NCBI GenBank assembly: GCA_016199985.1
Contig: JACQFQ010000020.1
Coordinates: 210,978-274,977 of the forward strand
DNA length: 64,000 bases
Source of the DNA: Verrucomicrobiota bacterium
GTDB lineage: Bacteria > Verrucomicrobiota > Verrucomicrobiia > Limisphaerales > UBA11320
Direction: 5' to 3'
In this document: positions 55,166-64,000 of the stretch, piece by piece
Layout: the number at the start of each line of letters is the position of its first letter
How positions within the stretch are numbered: the first letter of the stretch is position 1
Made by a program: the position numbers and the translations under genes
The notes under the pieces: model-generated
The model's input: the letters and a program-made list of their open reading frames with translations, nothing else
The model's database searches: none
Told to the model about the DNA's origin: nothing

Positions 55166-55191
55166 TGATCGACGCTCCCCTGAAAACCTTG
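55166..55191 (-). promoter_or_regulatory. Possible sigma-28-type promoter upstream of flagellin
   Basis: On the minus strand CAAGGTTT (55184-55191), then 10 bases, then GTCGATCA (55166-55173). Each half matches 6 of 8 bases of the flagellar sigma factor consensus, with a spacer one base short. It is about 140 bases upstream of the start codon, overlapping no gene, but the match is imperfect. Confidence 0.3.
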
Positions 55192-55211
55192 AGTCCTTTC
55201 TCACAGGTTTT

Positions 55212-56342
55212 TCATTTTGATTTCGCGGGCGCCCGCCCCGGCTTGGGGCCCGCCAGGCGATCGCGATGACGCCACAGGTCGCGAGGATCGAAAACGCCTT
55301 CGGGAGTGATGATGCCCGTGATCAACTCGGCCGGCGTGACATCGAACCCAGGGTTCAGCGCTCCGCTGCCAGGGTTCGCGATCCGGACATATTGGCGTTT
55401 GCCGTCGGCCCCGGCGCCCCAGGCGCCAAGCACCTCGTCGGGCGATCGCTGCTCAATCGGAATATCGCGGCCGGACTCCAAATCCCAATCGATGGTGGAG
55501 AGAGGGATCGCCACATAGAAGGGAACGCCGTGTCGATGCGCCAGCACCGCCTTGGTGTAAGTGCCGATCTTGTTGGCCACTTCGCCCGTTCGTCCCAGGA
55601 CTCGGTCGCTGCCCACGATCACCAGGTCAATCTCATCGCGCGAGAAGAGGAAGCCCGCGGCGTTGTCCGCTATCACCTGATGCGAGACGCCCTCCTGCGC
55701 CAACTCCCAGGCGGTGAGCGAGGCGCCCTGGCAACGCGGGCGGGTTTCATCGCAAAACACATGGAAGCGACGGCCCTGCCGATGCGCGGCGTAGATCGGG
55801 GCGGTGGCGCTGCCCACATCGACAAAGGCCAGCCACCCGGCGTTGCAATGCGTTAGCACGTTCATGCCCTCCCGAATCAGGGACGATCCGTGACCGCCGA
55901 TGGCGGCGCAATGGGCGACGTCCTCGTCGGCGAAGTCGTGGGCCGCGGCGACTGCGATCCTTTTTTGATCGGCCACCGTCCCGCCTCGCTTCATCTTCCG
56001 GCGCACGGTGATCATCGCGTTCACGGGATCCACCGCGGTGGGGCGCGCGTCCCCGAGGGTTCGCTGGACGCGATCGACGTGCGCGCAAAACCGGTCGAGA
56101 TTCGAACCTCGAAAGGCCTGCGCTCCCTGCGCCAGCCCGTAGGCGGCCGTCGCCCCGATGGCCCCGGCGCCGCGGACCACCATGTCCTGGATCGCCCGAG
56201 CCGTCGCCTGATAATCACCGAAACCCGCGATCTTGAACGTGTGCGGCAACAGCCGTTGCTCGATGAGACGAACGGAGTTGCTTTGAAGATCATAGGTCAC
56301 CGTCCGGCAAGGAACCCTGCGTCCGCGCAAGCGAATATGCAT
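55212..56342 (-). CDS. mtnA: S-methyl-5-thioribose-1-phosphate isomerase (or related 5-deoxyribose-1-phosphate isomerase)
   Basis: A 376-residue enzyme of the eIF2B-like family that converts methylthioribose 1-phosphate to the ribulose phosphate in methionine salvage. VVRGAGAIGATAAYG stands at the RGAPAIG position, with Gly where most MtnA have Pro. The catalytic Cys (THCNAGWLAF) and Asp (IVGSDRV, then NKIGTY) are present, as is DETRPRCQGA. The start ATG 56342 gives MHIRLRGRRVPCRTVTY. The Pro-to-Gly change and the lack of other salvage genes leave open the deoxyribose phosphate role. It is 186 bases upstream of the flagellin gene. Confidence 0.85.
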   Translation of the reverse strand: MHIRLRGRRVPCRTVTYDLQSNSVRLIEQRLLPHTFKIAGFGDYQATARAIQDMVVRGAGAIGATAAYGLAQGAQAFRGSNLDRFCAHVDRVQRTLGDARPTAVDPVNAMITVRRKMKRGGTVADQKRIAVAAAHDFADEDVAHCAAIGGHGSSLIREGMNVLTHCNAGWLAFVDVGSATAPIYAAHRQGRRFHVFCDETRPRCQGASLTAWELAQEGVSHQVIADNAAGFLFSRDEIDLVIVGSDRVLGRTGEVANKIGTYTKAVLAHRHGVPFYVAIPLSTIDWDLESGRDIPIEQRSPDEVLGAWGAGADGKRQYVRIANPGSGALNPGFDVTPAELITGIITPEGVFDPRDLWRHRDRLAGPKPGRAPAKSK

Positions 56343-56440
56343 CCGGGAAAAGTGATACGGCCGGAACCTTCCGCGCAACGAAAGAAGAAGGGAGGGTGGC
56401 GCCGTGGACGGCGGAGCGCTGACGGGACCGCGACCCGGGG

Positions 56441-56851
56441 CTAGGGCGTGAGGATGGCCTGGATCTTGCCGAGGATCGGCTGATAGCAGGCCGCCTCGCG
56501 CAGCTTCTCGAGGCTCTGCTCACGGGCGATCCACTTCCAGTCCTTGTAGCCGTAGTCGATCGCGAGCGAGAGCGCGTCCGCCGCGGCTTCCATCTGTCCG
56601 TTGAGCGAGTAGCTGCAGGCGAGATTGAAGAACGCCTGCGGGCAGCCAGGCTCGAGCTCGATGAGCTTTTCGTCCAGATCGAGCCCCAGATCGAAATGCC
56701 CGCGCTGGAGGTAGTCGTCGCTGAGGATCTTCATCGCCTCCACATAGTAGGGATCGCGTTGGACGACTCCTTCGAGAAAATAGATCTCGATGTCCAGATC
56801 CTGCGTCTGCTGACGGGTTAGCCTCTTCCTGGTGCGACTTCTCTTGGCCAT
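56441..56851 (-). CDS. TPR repeat protein
   Basis: A 136-residue soluble protein with a basic N-terminus (MAKRSRTRKRLTRQQ) followed by three tetratricopeptide-like repeats: EIYFLEGVVQRDPYYVEAMKILSDDYLQRG, FDLGLDLDEKLIELEPGCPQAFFNLACSYSLNG, and MEAAADALSLAIDYGYKDWKW. It likely mediates protein contacts; no enzymatic motif is seen. It is 98 bases upstream of mtnA on the same strand and divergent from hpnA. The ATG at 56851 begins right at the basic N-terminus; the frame is open further upstream without similarity. Confidence 0.85.
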   Translation of the reverse strand: MAKRSRTRKRLTRQQTQDLDIEIYFLEGVVQRDPYYVEAMKILSDDYLQRGHFDLGLDLDEKLIELEPGCPQAFFNLACSYSLNGQMEAAADALSLAIDYGYKDWKWIAREQSLEKLREAACYQPILGKIQAILTP

Positions 56852-57020
56852 GTGCTTCCTTGCGCTCTCAGCGGCTCGAGGTTTCCGACTCCCATGGCGG
56901 CGCATCCAACCGCCCGCCATGGAACATTTTTGTTCCGGCAACGGGGCAAATCCGATAAACCCGTCGCCACTTTCATCCATCGGCGGCCCGAGGATGGCTC
57001 TTTAAGCGAAACCAAACCAC

Positions 57021-58031
57021 ATGCACTGCCTGGTCACCGGCGCATCCGGATTCATCGGCGCCAACCTCGTTCACGAACTCGCGGCCCGAGGCCACCAGGT
57101 CAAGGCCTTGCTGCGCAACGGTAGCGACGCCCGCGGCTTGGACGGCGCCGATTTCCAGCGCATCCCGGGCGATCTAGGCGACCCGGCGCTTCTGCGAGCC
57201 GCTCTCCGGGGAGTCGACTGGTGCTTCCACGTGGCCGCCAGCTACCACTTATGGCTCCCGGATTACCGGCCCATGTACGCCGCCAACGTCGATGGCACGC
57301 GCAACGTGATTGAAGCGGCGGTCGCCGCAGGATGCTCCCGGATCATCTACACCAGCACCGTCGGATGCATCGGCCTGCCCCGTCCCGAAAATGGACGCTG
57401 GATTCCCACCGATGAAACCGCGCCGGTCTCGGAACGACAGATGAGCAATCACTACAAGCTGTCCAAGTGGAGGGCGGAGGGGGTCGCGCGCGAGCTGGCC
57501 GCCAAAGGCGCGCCGGTGGTGATCGTGAACCCGAGCGCCCCCGTGGGTCCGCGCGACGTGAAACCCACGCCGACCGGGCGCGTGATCCTGGATTTCCTGA
57601 ACCGCGCCCTGCCCGCGTATCTCGACACCGGCCTCAACTGGGCGCATGTGCGGGACGTCGCCGTCGGACACATTCTCGCGGCGGAGAAAGGACGGATCGG
57701 AGAGCGCTACATCCTGGGCAACGCGGAAGGCAACTGGACGATGAAGGAGGCCCTGGACGTCCTGCATGAGATCACCGGCATCCCTGCCCCGCGGTTTCGC
57801 GTTCCTTATGCGGTGGCCTATGCCGCCGCCGTCGTGGACGAAGGGCTCTCGCGGATCACAGGCAAACCGCCCAAAGCGCCCCTCGCCGGGGTGCGGATGG
57901 CGCGCTATAAGATGTTTTTTAACCCCGCGAAAGCGATTCAGGAGCTCGGGCTTCCTCAAACGCCTCCGCGGCAGGCGTTGTCCGACGCGGTGGATTGGTT
58001 TCGAATGAACAACAAGGTCCGACTGCGCTGA
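57021..58031 (+). CDS. hpnA: Hopanoid-associated sugar epimerase
   Basis: A 336-residue SDR-type epimerase. The NAD-binding VTGASGFIGANLV is at the N-terminus; the YxxxK catalytic pair occurs as NHYKLSKWRAEG; the family block IVNPSAPVGPRDVKPTPTGRVILDF is diagnostic of HpnA, which modifies sugars attached to hopanoids. ATG 57021 starts the Rossmann fold exactly. Its partner hpnH lies 9.5 kb away in the same orientation, with unrelated genes between, so the hopanoid genes here are not in one operon. Confidence 0.93.
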   Translation: MHCLVTGASGFIGANLVHELAARGHQVKALLRNGSDARGLDGADFQRIPGDLGDPALLRAALRGVDWCFHVAASYHLWLPDYRPMYAANVDGTRNVIEAAVAAGCSRIIYTSTVGCIGLPRPENGRWIPTDETAPVSERQMSNHYKLSKWRAEGVARELAAKGAPVVIVNPSAPVGPRDVKPTPTGRVILDFLNRALPAYLDTGLNWAHVRDVAVGHILAAEKGRIGERYILGNAEGNWTMKEALDVLHEITGIPAPRFRVPYAVAYAAAVVDEGLSRITGKPPKAPLAGVRMARYKMFFNPAKAIQELGLPQTPPRQALSDAVDWFRMNNKVRLR

Positions 58032-58225
58032 TTCTGCGAGACGGAGCGGCGGGAACAAGCATCCCGGGATGGGTTTCTGATATGCGCTTCCCATTTGCGA
58101 GGACGGCGGGGTAGTGTAGGAAGGATTCGCGGAACGCTGAGGCATATCCAAGGAGGAGATACGCCAACTGGCTTATGGTCGTTGACCTCAGCACGTGATA
58201 AACACTCAGAACAACAATCAATCCA

Positions 58226-59434
58226 ATGAAAACACTCCGCCTTCAAACCCTCGCCCTCCTCAGCATCGCTCTCACGCTCACGAGCAGCCGCGCCTTGGCC
58301 CAAGGCGACCTGACCCCGCCCGGCGCCCCGGCGCCCACCATGCGCACGCTGCTCCAAATCGAGCCGCGGACTCCGATCGATTCCACCCACACGCCAGGGG
58401 ACGCCGATTCGCTGTTCAAGATCACCGCCCCGGGATCCTATTATCTCACCGGAAACATTGTTCTGAGCACCCGCCTGGGCGCTGTCACCAAACAGGTGGG
58501 CATTGAGGTGGCCGCCAGCCAGGTGACGATTGATCTCAACGGATTCCGCATATCGGGATCCGGAGTGGCCCAGAGCCTGAGCGGCATCAGCGTTAGCTCG
58601 ACCTACAAAAACGTGACGGTGAAGAACGGCACAATCGCCGGATGGGGAGCCCATGGCATCAAGGCGGCGGGCGTCAAATGCTCCTCGTTCCAGGATCTCT
58701 GCCTCGACAGCAACGACGACACCGGGCTGTCCGCCGGCGACGAGTGCGTTGTCCGCAACTGCAGGGCGGTCAGCAACGGCACCAACGGCATCGTTGTTGG
58801 CAGCTTCTGCTCCATCGTCGATTGTCAGGCGCGATCGAATCCGAAGGTGGGCATCAGCGCCTCCACGAGATCGATTATCTCGCGCTGCGCCGTGGGCGAC
58901 GCCACGTCGGGGGACGGCATCATCGCTGACAGCTTCTGCTCCGTGGATCACTGCACGGTCTACAACGCCTACGGGTGGGGGATCAAGACGACCCAGCGCC
59001 CCACGATTTCCGATTGCGTCGTCGATTCCTCGGGGCACCCCGATCAGAACGGCGTGTCCGGCGGCATTCTTCTCCACTTTACGGGCACCGTGAAACATTG
59101 CGTGATCTCATTCAACCTCGTGGGCATTGAAATACTCGGTTCCAGCGATGGCGGCGGATGTGTGGTCCTGGAGAACGAGATCGACTCGAACACCGGCGGC
59201 GGAATCGATGTGCTGAGCGGCGGCAACAAGATCGATGGCAACACAATCGGGTTCAACGGCGGCCCGGCGATCCGCACTCACACCGCAGGCAACTTGATCA
59301 TCCGGAACCACGCCGTCGGAAACAACGGAGGGGCCTCGGACTATGCGCTCGGCGGCAACGACACATTCGGCCCGATTATCACCGGCAAAGGCCTCATCGC
59401 CAGCTCCAACCCCTGGGCGAACTTCCAACAGTAG
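58226..59434 (+). CDS. Secreted right-handed parallel beta-helix protein
   Basis: A 402-residue secreted protein. The signal peptide spans about residues 1-25 (ending RALAQ). The body is a long series of short beta-helix coils with regular turns at Gly, Asn and Cys (VTIDLNGFRISGSG, NVTVKNGTIAGWG, VVRNCRAVSNGTNGIVV, IVDCQARSNPKVGISA), typical of pectate-lyase-like folds that bind or cut polysaccharides. No catalytic residues can be assigned. It is the first of three consecutive secreted-protein genes on this strand, all on the edge of the window. Confidence 0.88.
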   Translation: MKTLRLQTLALLSIALTLTSSRALAQGDLTPPGAPAPTMRTLLQIEPRTPIDSTHTPGDADSLFKITAPGSYYLTGNIVLSTRLGAVTKQVGIEVAASQVTIDLNGFRISGSGVAQSLSGISVSSTYKNVTVKNGTIAGWGAHGIKAAGVKCSSFQDLCLDSNDDTGLSAGDECVVRNCRAVSNGTNGIVVGSFCSIVDCQARSNPKVGISASTRSIISRCAVGDATSGDGIIADSFCSVDHCTVYNAYGWGIKTTQRPTISDCVVDSSGHPDQNGVSGGILLHFTGTVKHCVISFNLVGIEILGSSDGGGCVVLENEIDSNTGGGIDVLSGGNKIDGNTIGFNGGPAIRTHTAGNLIIRNHAVGNNGGASDYALGGNDTFGPIITGKGLIASSNPWANFQQ

Positions 59435-59466
59435 GCCTCGGGCCCTCCGAACCTGGAGACGTCATC

Positions 59467-60384
59467 ATGAATTACAAACGTATCGCCACAGCGGCGGCCA
59501 CCCTGGGGGTTTGTCTCCCCCTGCTTGCGGACTCGAACATCAGCGCGATCAATCACTTCGCCTACGGGGCCAACCTCGGATGGTGCGACTGGCATCCCTC
59601 GTCCGTCGACGGCGTCCAAGTGAACGCTCTCTTCCTGTCCGGCAACGTGTGGTTTTCCAACTGCGGCTGGGTCAGCCTAGGGGATGGAAAACCCGTCAAT
59701 GGATTCGCGTACCAAAACGACGCCGCGACGGATTGCGGCGTGAACCTCGCCCCGGACGGCGGCCTCGCGGGCAAGGCCTACGGAGCAAATATCGGTTGGA
59801 TCAGCTTCACCGACTCTTCAATCGAGGGTCCGATCGCGGCCAAAGATCGGCCGCGCCTGGACCTGAAAACAGGCCGGCTCCACGGCTACTGCTATAGCGC
59901 CAACTGCGGGTGGATCGATCTCGACACGACGGCGCCCTTCGGCTTCGTGAAGCTCACGCAGCTCGACCCGGGCGTCGACACCGACGGCGACGGAATCCCA
60001 GATAGCTGGGAGCGGAAATACACCGGAGGCCTCGTGAAGCTGACCCAGACAGGGGATCTCGATGGGGACGGCGTGTCGGACTACGACGAGTACCTCGCCG
60101 GCACGGACCCCACGAAGGCCAGCGATCGCTTCCTGGTGGTGAACATTGCCGCCGCGAACGCCGGGGACTCCGTCCAGATCACGTGGAACAGCAACCCCTC
60201 GCGCTGCTATCAAATCCAGGAACGCGACAACCTGTTCTCGGGAGGCTGGCTGGATGTTGCGAGTCCAGGATTGATCGCGCCATCGGAAGGACCAACAACA
60301 AGCGCGACGGTGATCGAAGCCGCGGCGCGCCATCGATACTACAAAGTGGAGTCGTTGCTTCCCGGCGCCAGCTACGGGCCTTGA
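59467..60384 (+). CDS. Secreted protein with thrombospondin-type-3-like calcium motifs
   Basis: A 305-residue exported protein (signal about residues 1-21). The first 150 residues have repeated short blocks with Gly, Trp and Cys (FAYGANLGWCDW, VWFSNCGWVSLGDG, AYGANIGWISFTD, YCYSANCGWIDL): four related beta units. The C-terminal part has acidic calcium-binding repeats (DTDGDGIPDSWERKYTG and GDLDGDGVSDYDEYLAGTDP). ATG 59467 has a good GGAG site 9 bases upstream; the frame before it belongs to another phase of the beta-helix gene. Function unknown; a cell-surface or structural role is likely. Confidence 0.8.
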   Translation: MNYKRIATAAATLGVCLPLLADSNISAINHFAYGANLGWCDWHPSSVDGVQVNALFLSGNVWFSNCGWVSLGDGKPVNGFAYQNDAATDCGVNLAPDGGLAGKAYGANIGWISFTDSSIEGPIAAKDRPRLDLKTGRLHGYCYSANCGWIDLDTTAPFGFVKLTQLDPGVDTDGDGIPDSWERKYTGGLVKLTQTGDLDGDGVSDYDEYLAGTDPTKASDRFLVVNIAAANAGDSVQITWNSNPSRCYQIQERDNLFSGGWLDVASPGLIAPSEGPTTSATVIEAAARHRYYKVESLLPGASYGP

Positions 60385-60457
60385 ACTCGATGCGCCACAA
60401 ACTGCTGTCCCTGCGATTCGTTCTGTGTTCATTTAGCCGCCGATCCTCGCTTGTGAC

Positions 60458-63400
60458 ATGCGCCGAACAACTCGACTCGCATTCCAATGTTGCCTTTTCG
60501 CCGCGCTGATTCTCCCCAACGGACCAGGGTCCTGCGGGGAGATCGCGCCGTGGCGTCAGGCGGAGGGCTACCGGTGGCGTCCGCTGACGGTCGAAGGCGG
60601 GGCCGAGCCTGGATTCACTCGAATCCCTCCTGATCGGGCCGGCGTCCTGTTCTCGAACACTCTCCCCGATGCCCTCGTCGCCACGAATCGTCTCCTCGAA
60701 ATCGGCTCGGGCGTCGCGCTGGGCGACGTGGACGGCGACGGACGGATCGACATCTACCTTTGCCGCATCGACGGCCCCAACGCTCTCTACAGAAACCTTG
60801 GCGACTGGCGCTTCGAGGACATCACCCAGATCGCGGGCGTAGCCTGCCCCGGCCAACGATCGACGGGCGCCGCCCTGGCGGATCTGGACGGCGATGGCGA
60901 CCTCGACCTTCTTGTGAACAGCCTGGGTGGAGGAACGCGCGTTTTCCTCAATGATGGCCGCGGCCGGTTCACCGAGCGAACGGACGCCGGATTGTCGCGC
61001 ACTTCCGGGGCCACCTCCATGGCGCTGGCTGATTTTGACGGCGATGGAGACCTGGATCTTTACGTCGCGCATTACCGGGCCGACACCATGCATGATCATC
61101 CGCCCGGGCTAAACGTCACGACCCATAAGCTCCCCGATGGACGAACGGTGGCGGAGCCCGCGGATAGGCTGTTCACCATCACCACGCCAAACGGCGGGAC
61201 GGAAGTGTTCGAGCGCGGGGAGGTGGACGCGTTTTATCTCAACTTGGGCGGCGGAAGGTTTTCTTTGACGAGCTGGGAAGGCGGGACCTTTCTGAACGAG
61301 GACGGACAGCCTCTTCAGGCGGCCTTCCAAGACTGGGGCTTGGCCGTGATGTTCCGCGATCTCGACGGGGACGGGCTGCCCGATCTGTATGTTTGCAACG
61401 ACTTCGTCGGGTTTCCCGACCGCGTGTGGATCAACGAAGGCGGCAAGCGCTTTCGAGGCCTCGCGCGCATGGCGATGCGCAACACCAGCCTCGCGTCCAT
61501 GACCATGGACTCGGCGGACATCAACCGCGACGGAAGGGATGATCTGTTCGTCGCCGACATGCTCAGTCCACATCGCGCCGACCGGGCCCGGCAGCGGCCC
61601 GACACGCTCGCCAACACGGTTCGATGGCCCAAGGAGAATCCGCGCTTCCGCCCCGAGATCCCGCGAAACACCCTGCACCTGGCACGGGGCGACGGATCCT
61701 TCACGGAAATCGCGCAGCTCGCCGGCCTCGCGGCGACGGACTGGACTTGGTCGGCCGCGTTCCTGGATGTGGACCTGGATGGATGGGAGGACCTGCTGCT
61801 GGCCACCGGCGCGCTCCACGATGTGCAAGACTCCGACGCCATGGGCGAGATCTCCCGGGGCGGCGCCACAACGACGCCCGCCGAACGCCTGCGCAACCTG
61901 TCCCGCGTCCCGCATCGACTCACCCCGAGCATGGCGTTTCGCAACCGCCGCGATCTCACCTTCGAGGATCAGAGTCGCGCATGGGGCTTCGACCTCGTTG
62001 GGTCCGCCAACGGCATGGCCTTCGCGGACATGGACAACGATGGCGACCTGGATGTCGTGATCAATTGCCTCAACGGGCCGCCGCGCCTTCTCAAGAACCG
62101 CTGCGCGAAACCCAGGCTCGCTGTGCGCCTCCGGGGCGCGGGACCCAACTCGCAAGGCATCGGGGCGCGCATCACGGTGACGGGAGGGCCTGTCGCGCAA
62201 AGCCAGGAGATCATCGCCGGGGGCCGCTACCTCTCGAGTGACGACCCCATGCGAGTCTTCGCCGCGGAAGGGTCCGCGCCGCTGCGCGTGGAAGTCCGAT
62301 GGCGGAGCGGTCGAACCACGCGAATCGATCGCGTTCCGCCCAACTCAGTGATCGAAGTCGACGAGGCCAGCGCGCCAGCCGCTCCCGATCCTGGGTCCAA
62401 GCCCAGCCCTCCGCCGCTGTTTCAGGATCTCAGCAAACAGTTGGATCACCGCCATGTGGACTCATTGTTTCCAGACTTCGCGAGACATCCCCTGCTCTTC
62501 CGGAAACTCAGCGACGACGGACCTGGCCTCGCTTGGGCGGACGTGGATGACGATGGCGATGACGACCTGATTGTGGGAGGCGGCGCGAGCGGACGCGGAG
62601 TCGTCCTGGAGAACTTGGGGAACTTCCAGTTCAAGCCATGGCTTTCGTCGCCTTTCCCCGCGACCAACGCGGTGGATCAAACCGGGATCGTGGTGGGCTC
62701 GTTCGCGGGATCCCGACACGTGGCGCTGGTCGGCGAAAGCCAATGGGAGTCCGGCGCCACAGTGTTGCCCATGATGCGTCCCTATCCCCTTGCTTCATCC
62801 AAGCCTGCGCCGCCCATTCCTCCGCCTCCCAGCGCTGGAGACAGTTCAACGGGACCGCTGGCTCTCGCGGACATCGATGGCGACGGACAGCTCGAGGTCT
62901 TCGTGGGCGCTCGCGCGTCGACGCTCCGCCCCGGCCAGTCGGTCAATTCAAGGATTCTCGAGTATCGAGGCGGAGAGTGGCGCACGAGGCAGATCTTCGA
63001 AAGCCTGGGGATGGTGAGCGGCGCCGTGTTCGCCGACCTGAACAACGATGGTCGACCTGACCTCGCCCTGGCCTGTCAGTGGGAGTCTGTGCGGGTCTTC
63101 ATCAACGAGGATGGAGTTCTGAAGGAAAGAACTCAGGAGATGGGCTTGGCTCCACACCGCGGTCTGTGGAATGGAATTGCCGTTGGCGATTTCGACGGGG
63201 ACGGACATCTGGATCTCGCGGTGTCGAACTGGGGACGCAACTGGCGGAACGACACGCCTCAAGATCCAGGCGCTCCCGTGCGATTGTACTCGGGCGATTT
63301 CGCGGGGAACGGACTCGTCCAAACCATCGTCGCGTCGGTGGACCCGCGGGACGGCGCCTGGAAGCCCTGGCGCGATCTGGAGGCGCTGGCTTCCATCATC

Positions 63401-64000
63401 CCGGCTGTGCGCGAACGCGTCGCCACCCATCGGGCCTACGGAAGCGCGTCGATGGAACAACTTCTCGGCGACGATGTCGCCAAGGCCCAGATCCGCGACG
63501 CGAACGCGTTCGACTCGGCGATCTTTCTGTGGCGCGCCGGCCGATTCGAGATCCGCGCGCTGCCCATCGAAGCCCAGTTCGCCCCCGCCTTCGGCGTCAA
63601 CGTCGCCGATTTCGACGGCGACGGGCGCGAGGATCTTTTTCTCGCGCAGAACTTCTTTGGAACCGACCCGGATAGCTCGCGCTGCGACGGCGGGGCAGGG
63701 CTGATCCTGTTGGGAGACGGCAAGGGGGGGTTCAGGGCCTTGAGCGCGCGCGAATCAGGAGTTGTGATCCTGGGCGAGCAACGGGGCAGCGCGGTGGGCG
63801 ACTTCGACGGCGACGGACGGCCGGATTTGGCGGTCGCGCAGAACCGCGGCCCCACACAGCTTCTTCACAACACGGGCGGAAGCCCCGGTGTTCGGATCCG
63901 CCTGAAAGGCGACGTCGGAAACCCCGATGGGATCGGGACTCGCGTCCGTGTTCGTTACAGCTCCGGGCCCGGGGCGGTCCGGGAGGCGCAGGCGGGCTCC
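60458..64000 (+). CDS. CRTAC1-like secreted protein with FG-GAP and ASPIC/UnbV domains (3' end beyond window)
   Basis: A frame of 1181 codons from ATG 60458, still open at the window edge. After a signal peptide (about residues 1-27, FAALILPNGPGSC) many FG-GAP calcium loops of the form DxDGDG occur (LGDVDGDGRIDIY, LADLDGDGDLDLL, LADFDGDGDLDLY, FRDLDGDGLPDLY, ...), predicting a beta-propeller. An ASPIC/UnbV domain (LAVRLRGAGPNSQGIGARIT) lies at about residues 550-640. A second propeller region follows, and a second ASPIC domain starts (VRIRLKGDVGNPDGIGTRVR) just before the end. It is the third in the secreted-protein run. These domains bind calcium and possibly carbohydrates or other proteins; the true function is unknown. 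Confidence 0.88.
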   Translation, partial: MRRTTRLAFQCCLFAALILPNGPGSCGEIAPWRQAEGYRWRPLTVEGGAEPGFTRIPPDRAGVLFSNTLPDALVATNRLLEIGSGVALGDVDGDGRIDIYLCRIDGPNALYRNLGDWRFEDITQIAGVACPGQRSTGAALADLDGDGDLDLLVNSLGGGTRVFLNDGRGRFTERTDAGLSRTSGATSMALADFDGDGDLDLYVAHYRADTMHDHPPGLNVTTHKLPDGRTVAEPADRLFTITTPNGGTEVFERGEVDAFYLNLGGGRFSLTSWEGGTFLNEDGQPLQAAFQDWGLAVMFRDLDGDGLPDLYVCNDFVGFPDRVWINEGGKRFRGLARMAMRNTSLASMTMDSADINRDGRDDLFVADMLSPHRADRARQRPDTLANTVRWPKENPRFRPEIPRNTLHLARGDGSFTEIAQLAGLAATDWTWSAAFLDVDLDGWEDLLLATGALHDVQDSDAMGEISRGGATTTPAERLRNLSRVPHRLTPSMAFRNRRDLTFEDQSRAWGFDLVGSANGMAFADMDNDGDLDVVINCLNGPPRLLKNRCAKPRLAVRLRGAGPNSQGIGARITVTGGPVAQSQEIIAGGRYLSSDDPMRVFAAEGSAPLRVEVRWRSGRTTRIDRVPPNSVIEVDEASAPAAPDPGSKPSPPPLFQDLSKQLDHRHVDSLFPDFARHPLLFRKLSDDGPGLAWADVDDDGDDDLIVGGGASGRGVVLENLGNFQFKPWLSSPFPATNAVDQTGIVVGSFAGSRHVALVGESQWESGATVLPMMRPYPLASSKPAPPIPPPPSAGDSSTGPLALADIDGDGQLEVFVGARASTLRPGQSVNSRILEYRGGEWRTRQIFESLGMVSGAVFADLNNDGRPDLALACQWESVRVFINEDGVLKERTQEMGLAPHRGLWNGIAVGDFDGDGHLDLAVSNWGRNWRNDTPQDPGAPVRLYSGDFAGNGLVQTIVASVDPRDGAWKPWRDLEALASIIPAVRERVATHRAYGSASMEQLLGDDVAKAQIRDANAFDSAIFLWRAGRFEIRALPIEAQFAPAFGVNVADFDGDGREDLFLAQNFFGTDPDSSRCDGGAGLILLGDGKGGFRALSARESGVVILGEQRGSAVGDFDGDGRPDLAVAQNRGPTQLLHNTGGSPGVRIRLKGDVGNPDGIGTRVRVRYSSGPGAVREAQAGS

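Noticed and set aside
58226..59434. Repeats of the beta-helix gene as tandem DNA repeat or CRISPR
   Set aside because: The repetition is in protein turns only; no identical DNA units or regular spacers.

Overview
The window reads as a high-GC chromosomal segment of a Verrucomicrobiota bacterium, most likely of the Pedosphaera/Limisphaerales type. The markers are a PSD1/DUF1549-DUF1553 cytochrome gene paired with a DUF1501 gene, a PVC-type membrane-bound dehydrogenase with HEAT repeats and a CxxCH motif, an H-X9-DG type prepilin-like protein, a CotH/lamin-tail secreted protein, and an ASPIC/FG-GAP (CRTAC1-like) giant protein. LPS genes (gmhB, hddA, kdsA, lptA/B/C-like) show a diderm envelope, and hpnA and hpnH indicate hopanoid side-chain synthesis. 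No insertion sequence, prophage, CRISPR array or rRNA was seen. Lineage is inferred from gene content only.

Layout. 1-1.75 kb: end of a heptose-phosphate phosphatase gene overlapping hddA, then a GNAT acetyltransferase. 1.9-6.6 kb: an unusually long pyruvate:ferredoxin oxidoreductase. 6.8-9.8 kb: a YtrA-type GntR regulator with a clear operator, leading an ABC-2 type transporter. 9.8-14.8 kb: an exported esterase facing a DUF1501/PSD1 pair. 15-20.8 kb: pheT without pheS, then a large PVC heme protein. 20.9-26.8 kb: NYN protein, CotH protein, exported beta-carbonic anhydrase. 26.9 kb: initiator tRNA-Met. 27.4-32.8 kb: tig, hprK, lptB, lptA-like, lptC-like, kdsA, all leftward. 32.8-36.1 kb: a DUF2071 gene broken by one stop codon, a GbsR regulator divergent from an SRPBCC protein, and a DUF4126 membrane protein.

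36.1-37.9 kb holds the clearest regulatory system: a promoter, a 24-codon leader peptide rich in Leu codons, mutually exclusive hairpins and a terminator, all before leuA. 38-40.3 kb: pgl and zwf, divergent from an ECF sigma factor. 41-44 kb: korAB. 44.3-47.5 kb: prepilin-like protein, TPR protein, a small lipoprotein and hpnH. 47.6-49.9 kb: two exported proteins of unknown role. 50-56.9 kb: M24 peptidase, YdjY protein, pilD/aroE overlapping pair, flagellin, mtnA, TPR protein. 57-64 kb: hpnA and three consecutive secreted-protein genes, the last cut by the window edge.

Together the genes describe a heterotroph with oxidative pentose phosphate metabolism, two kinds of ferredoxin-dependent 2-oxoacid oxidoreductase, large secreted or periplasmic cytochrome-type proteins and a type II secretion/pilin system. 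The most interesting items are the leu attenuator, an initiator tRNA with A29:U41 in place of the usual G29:C41, the DUF2071 gene with TGA at a probable Trp codon, and the enlarged PFOR.
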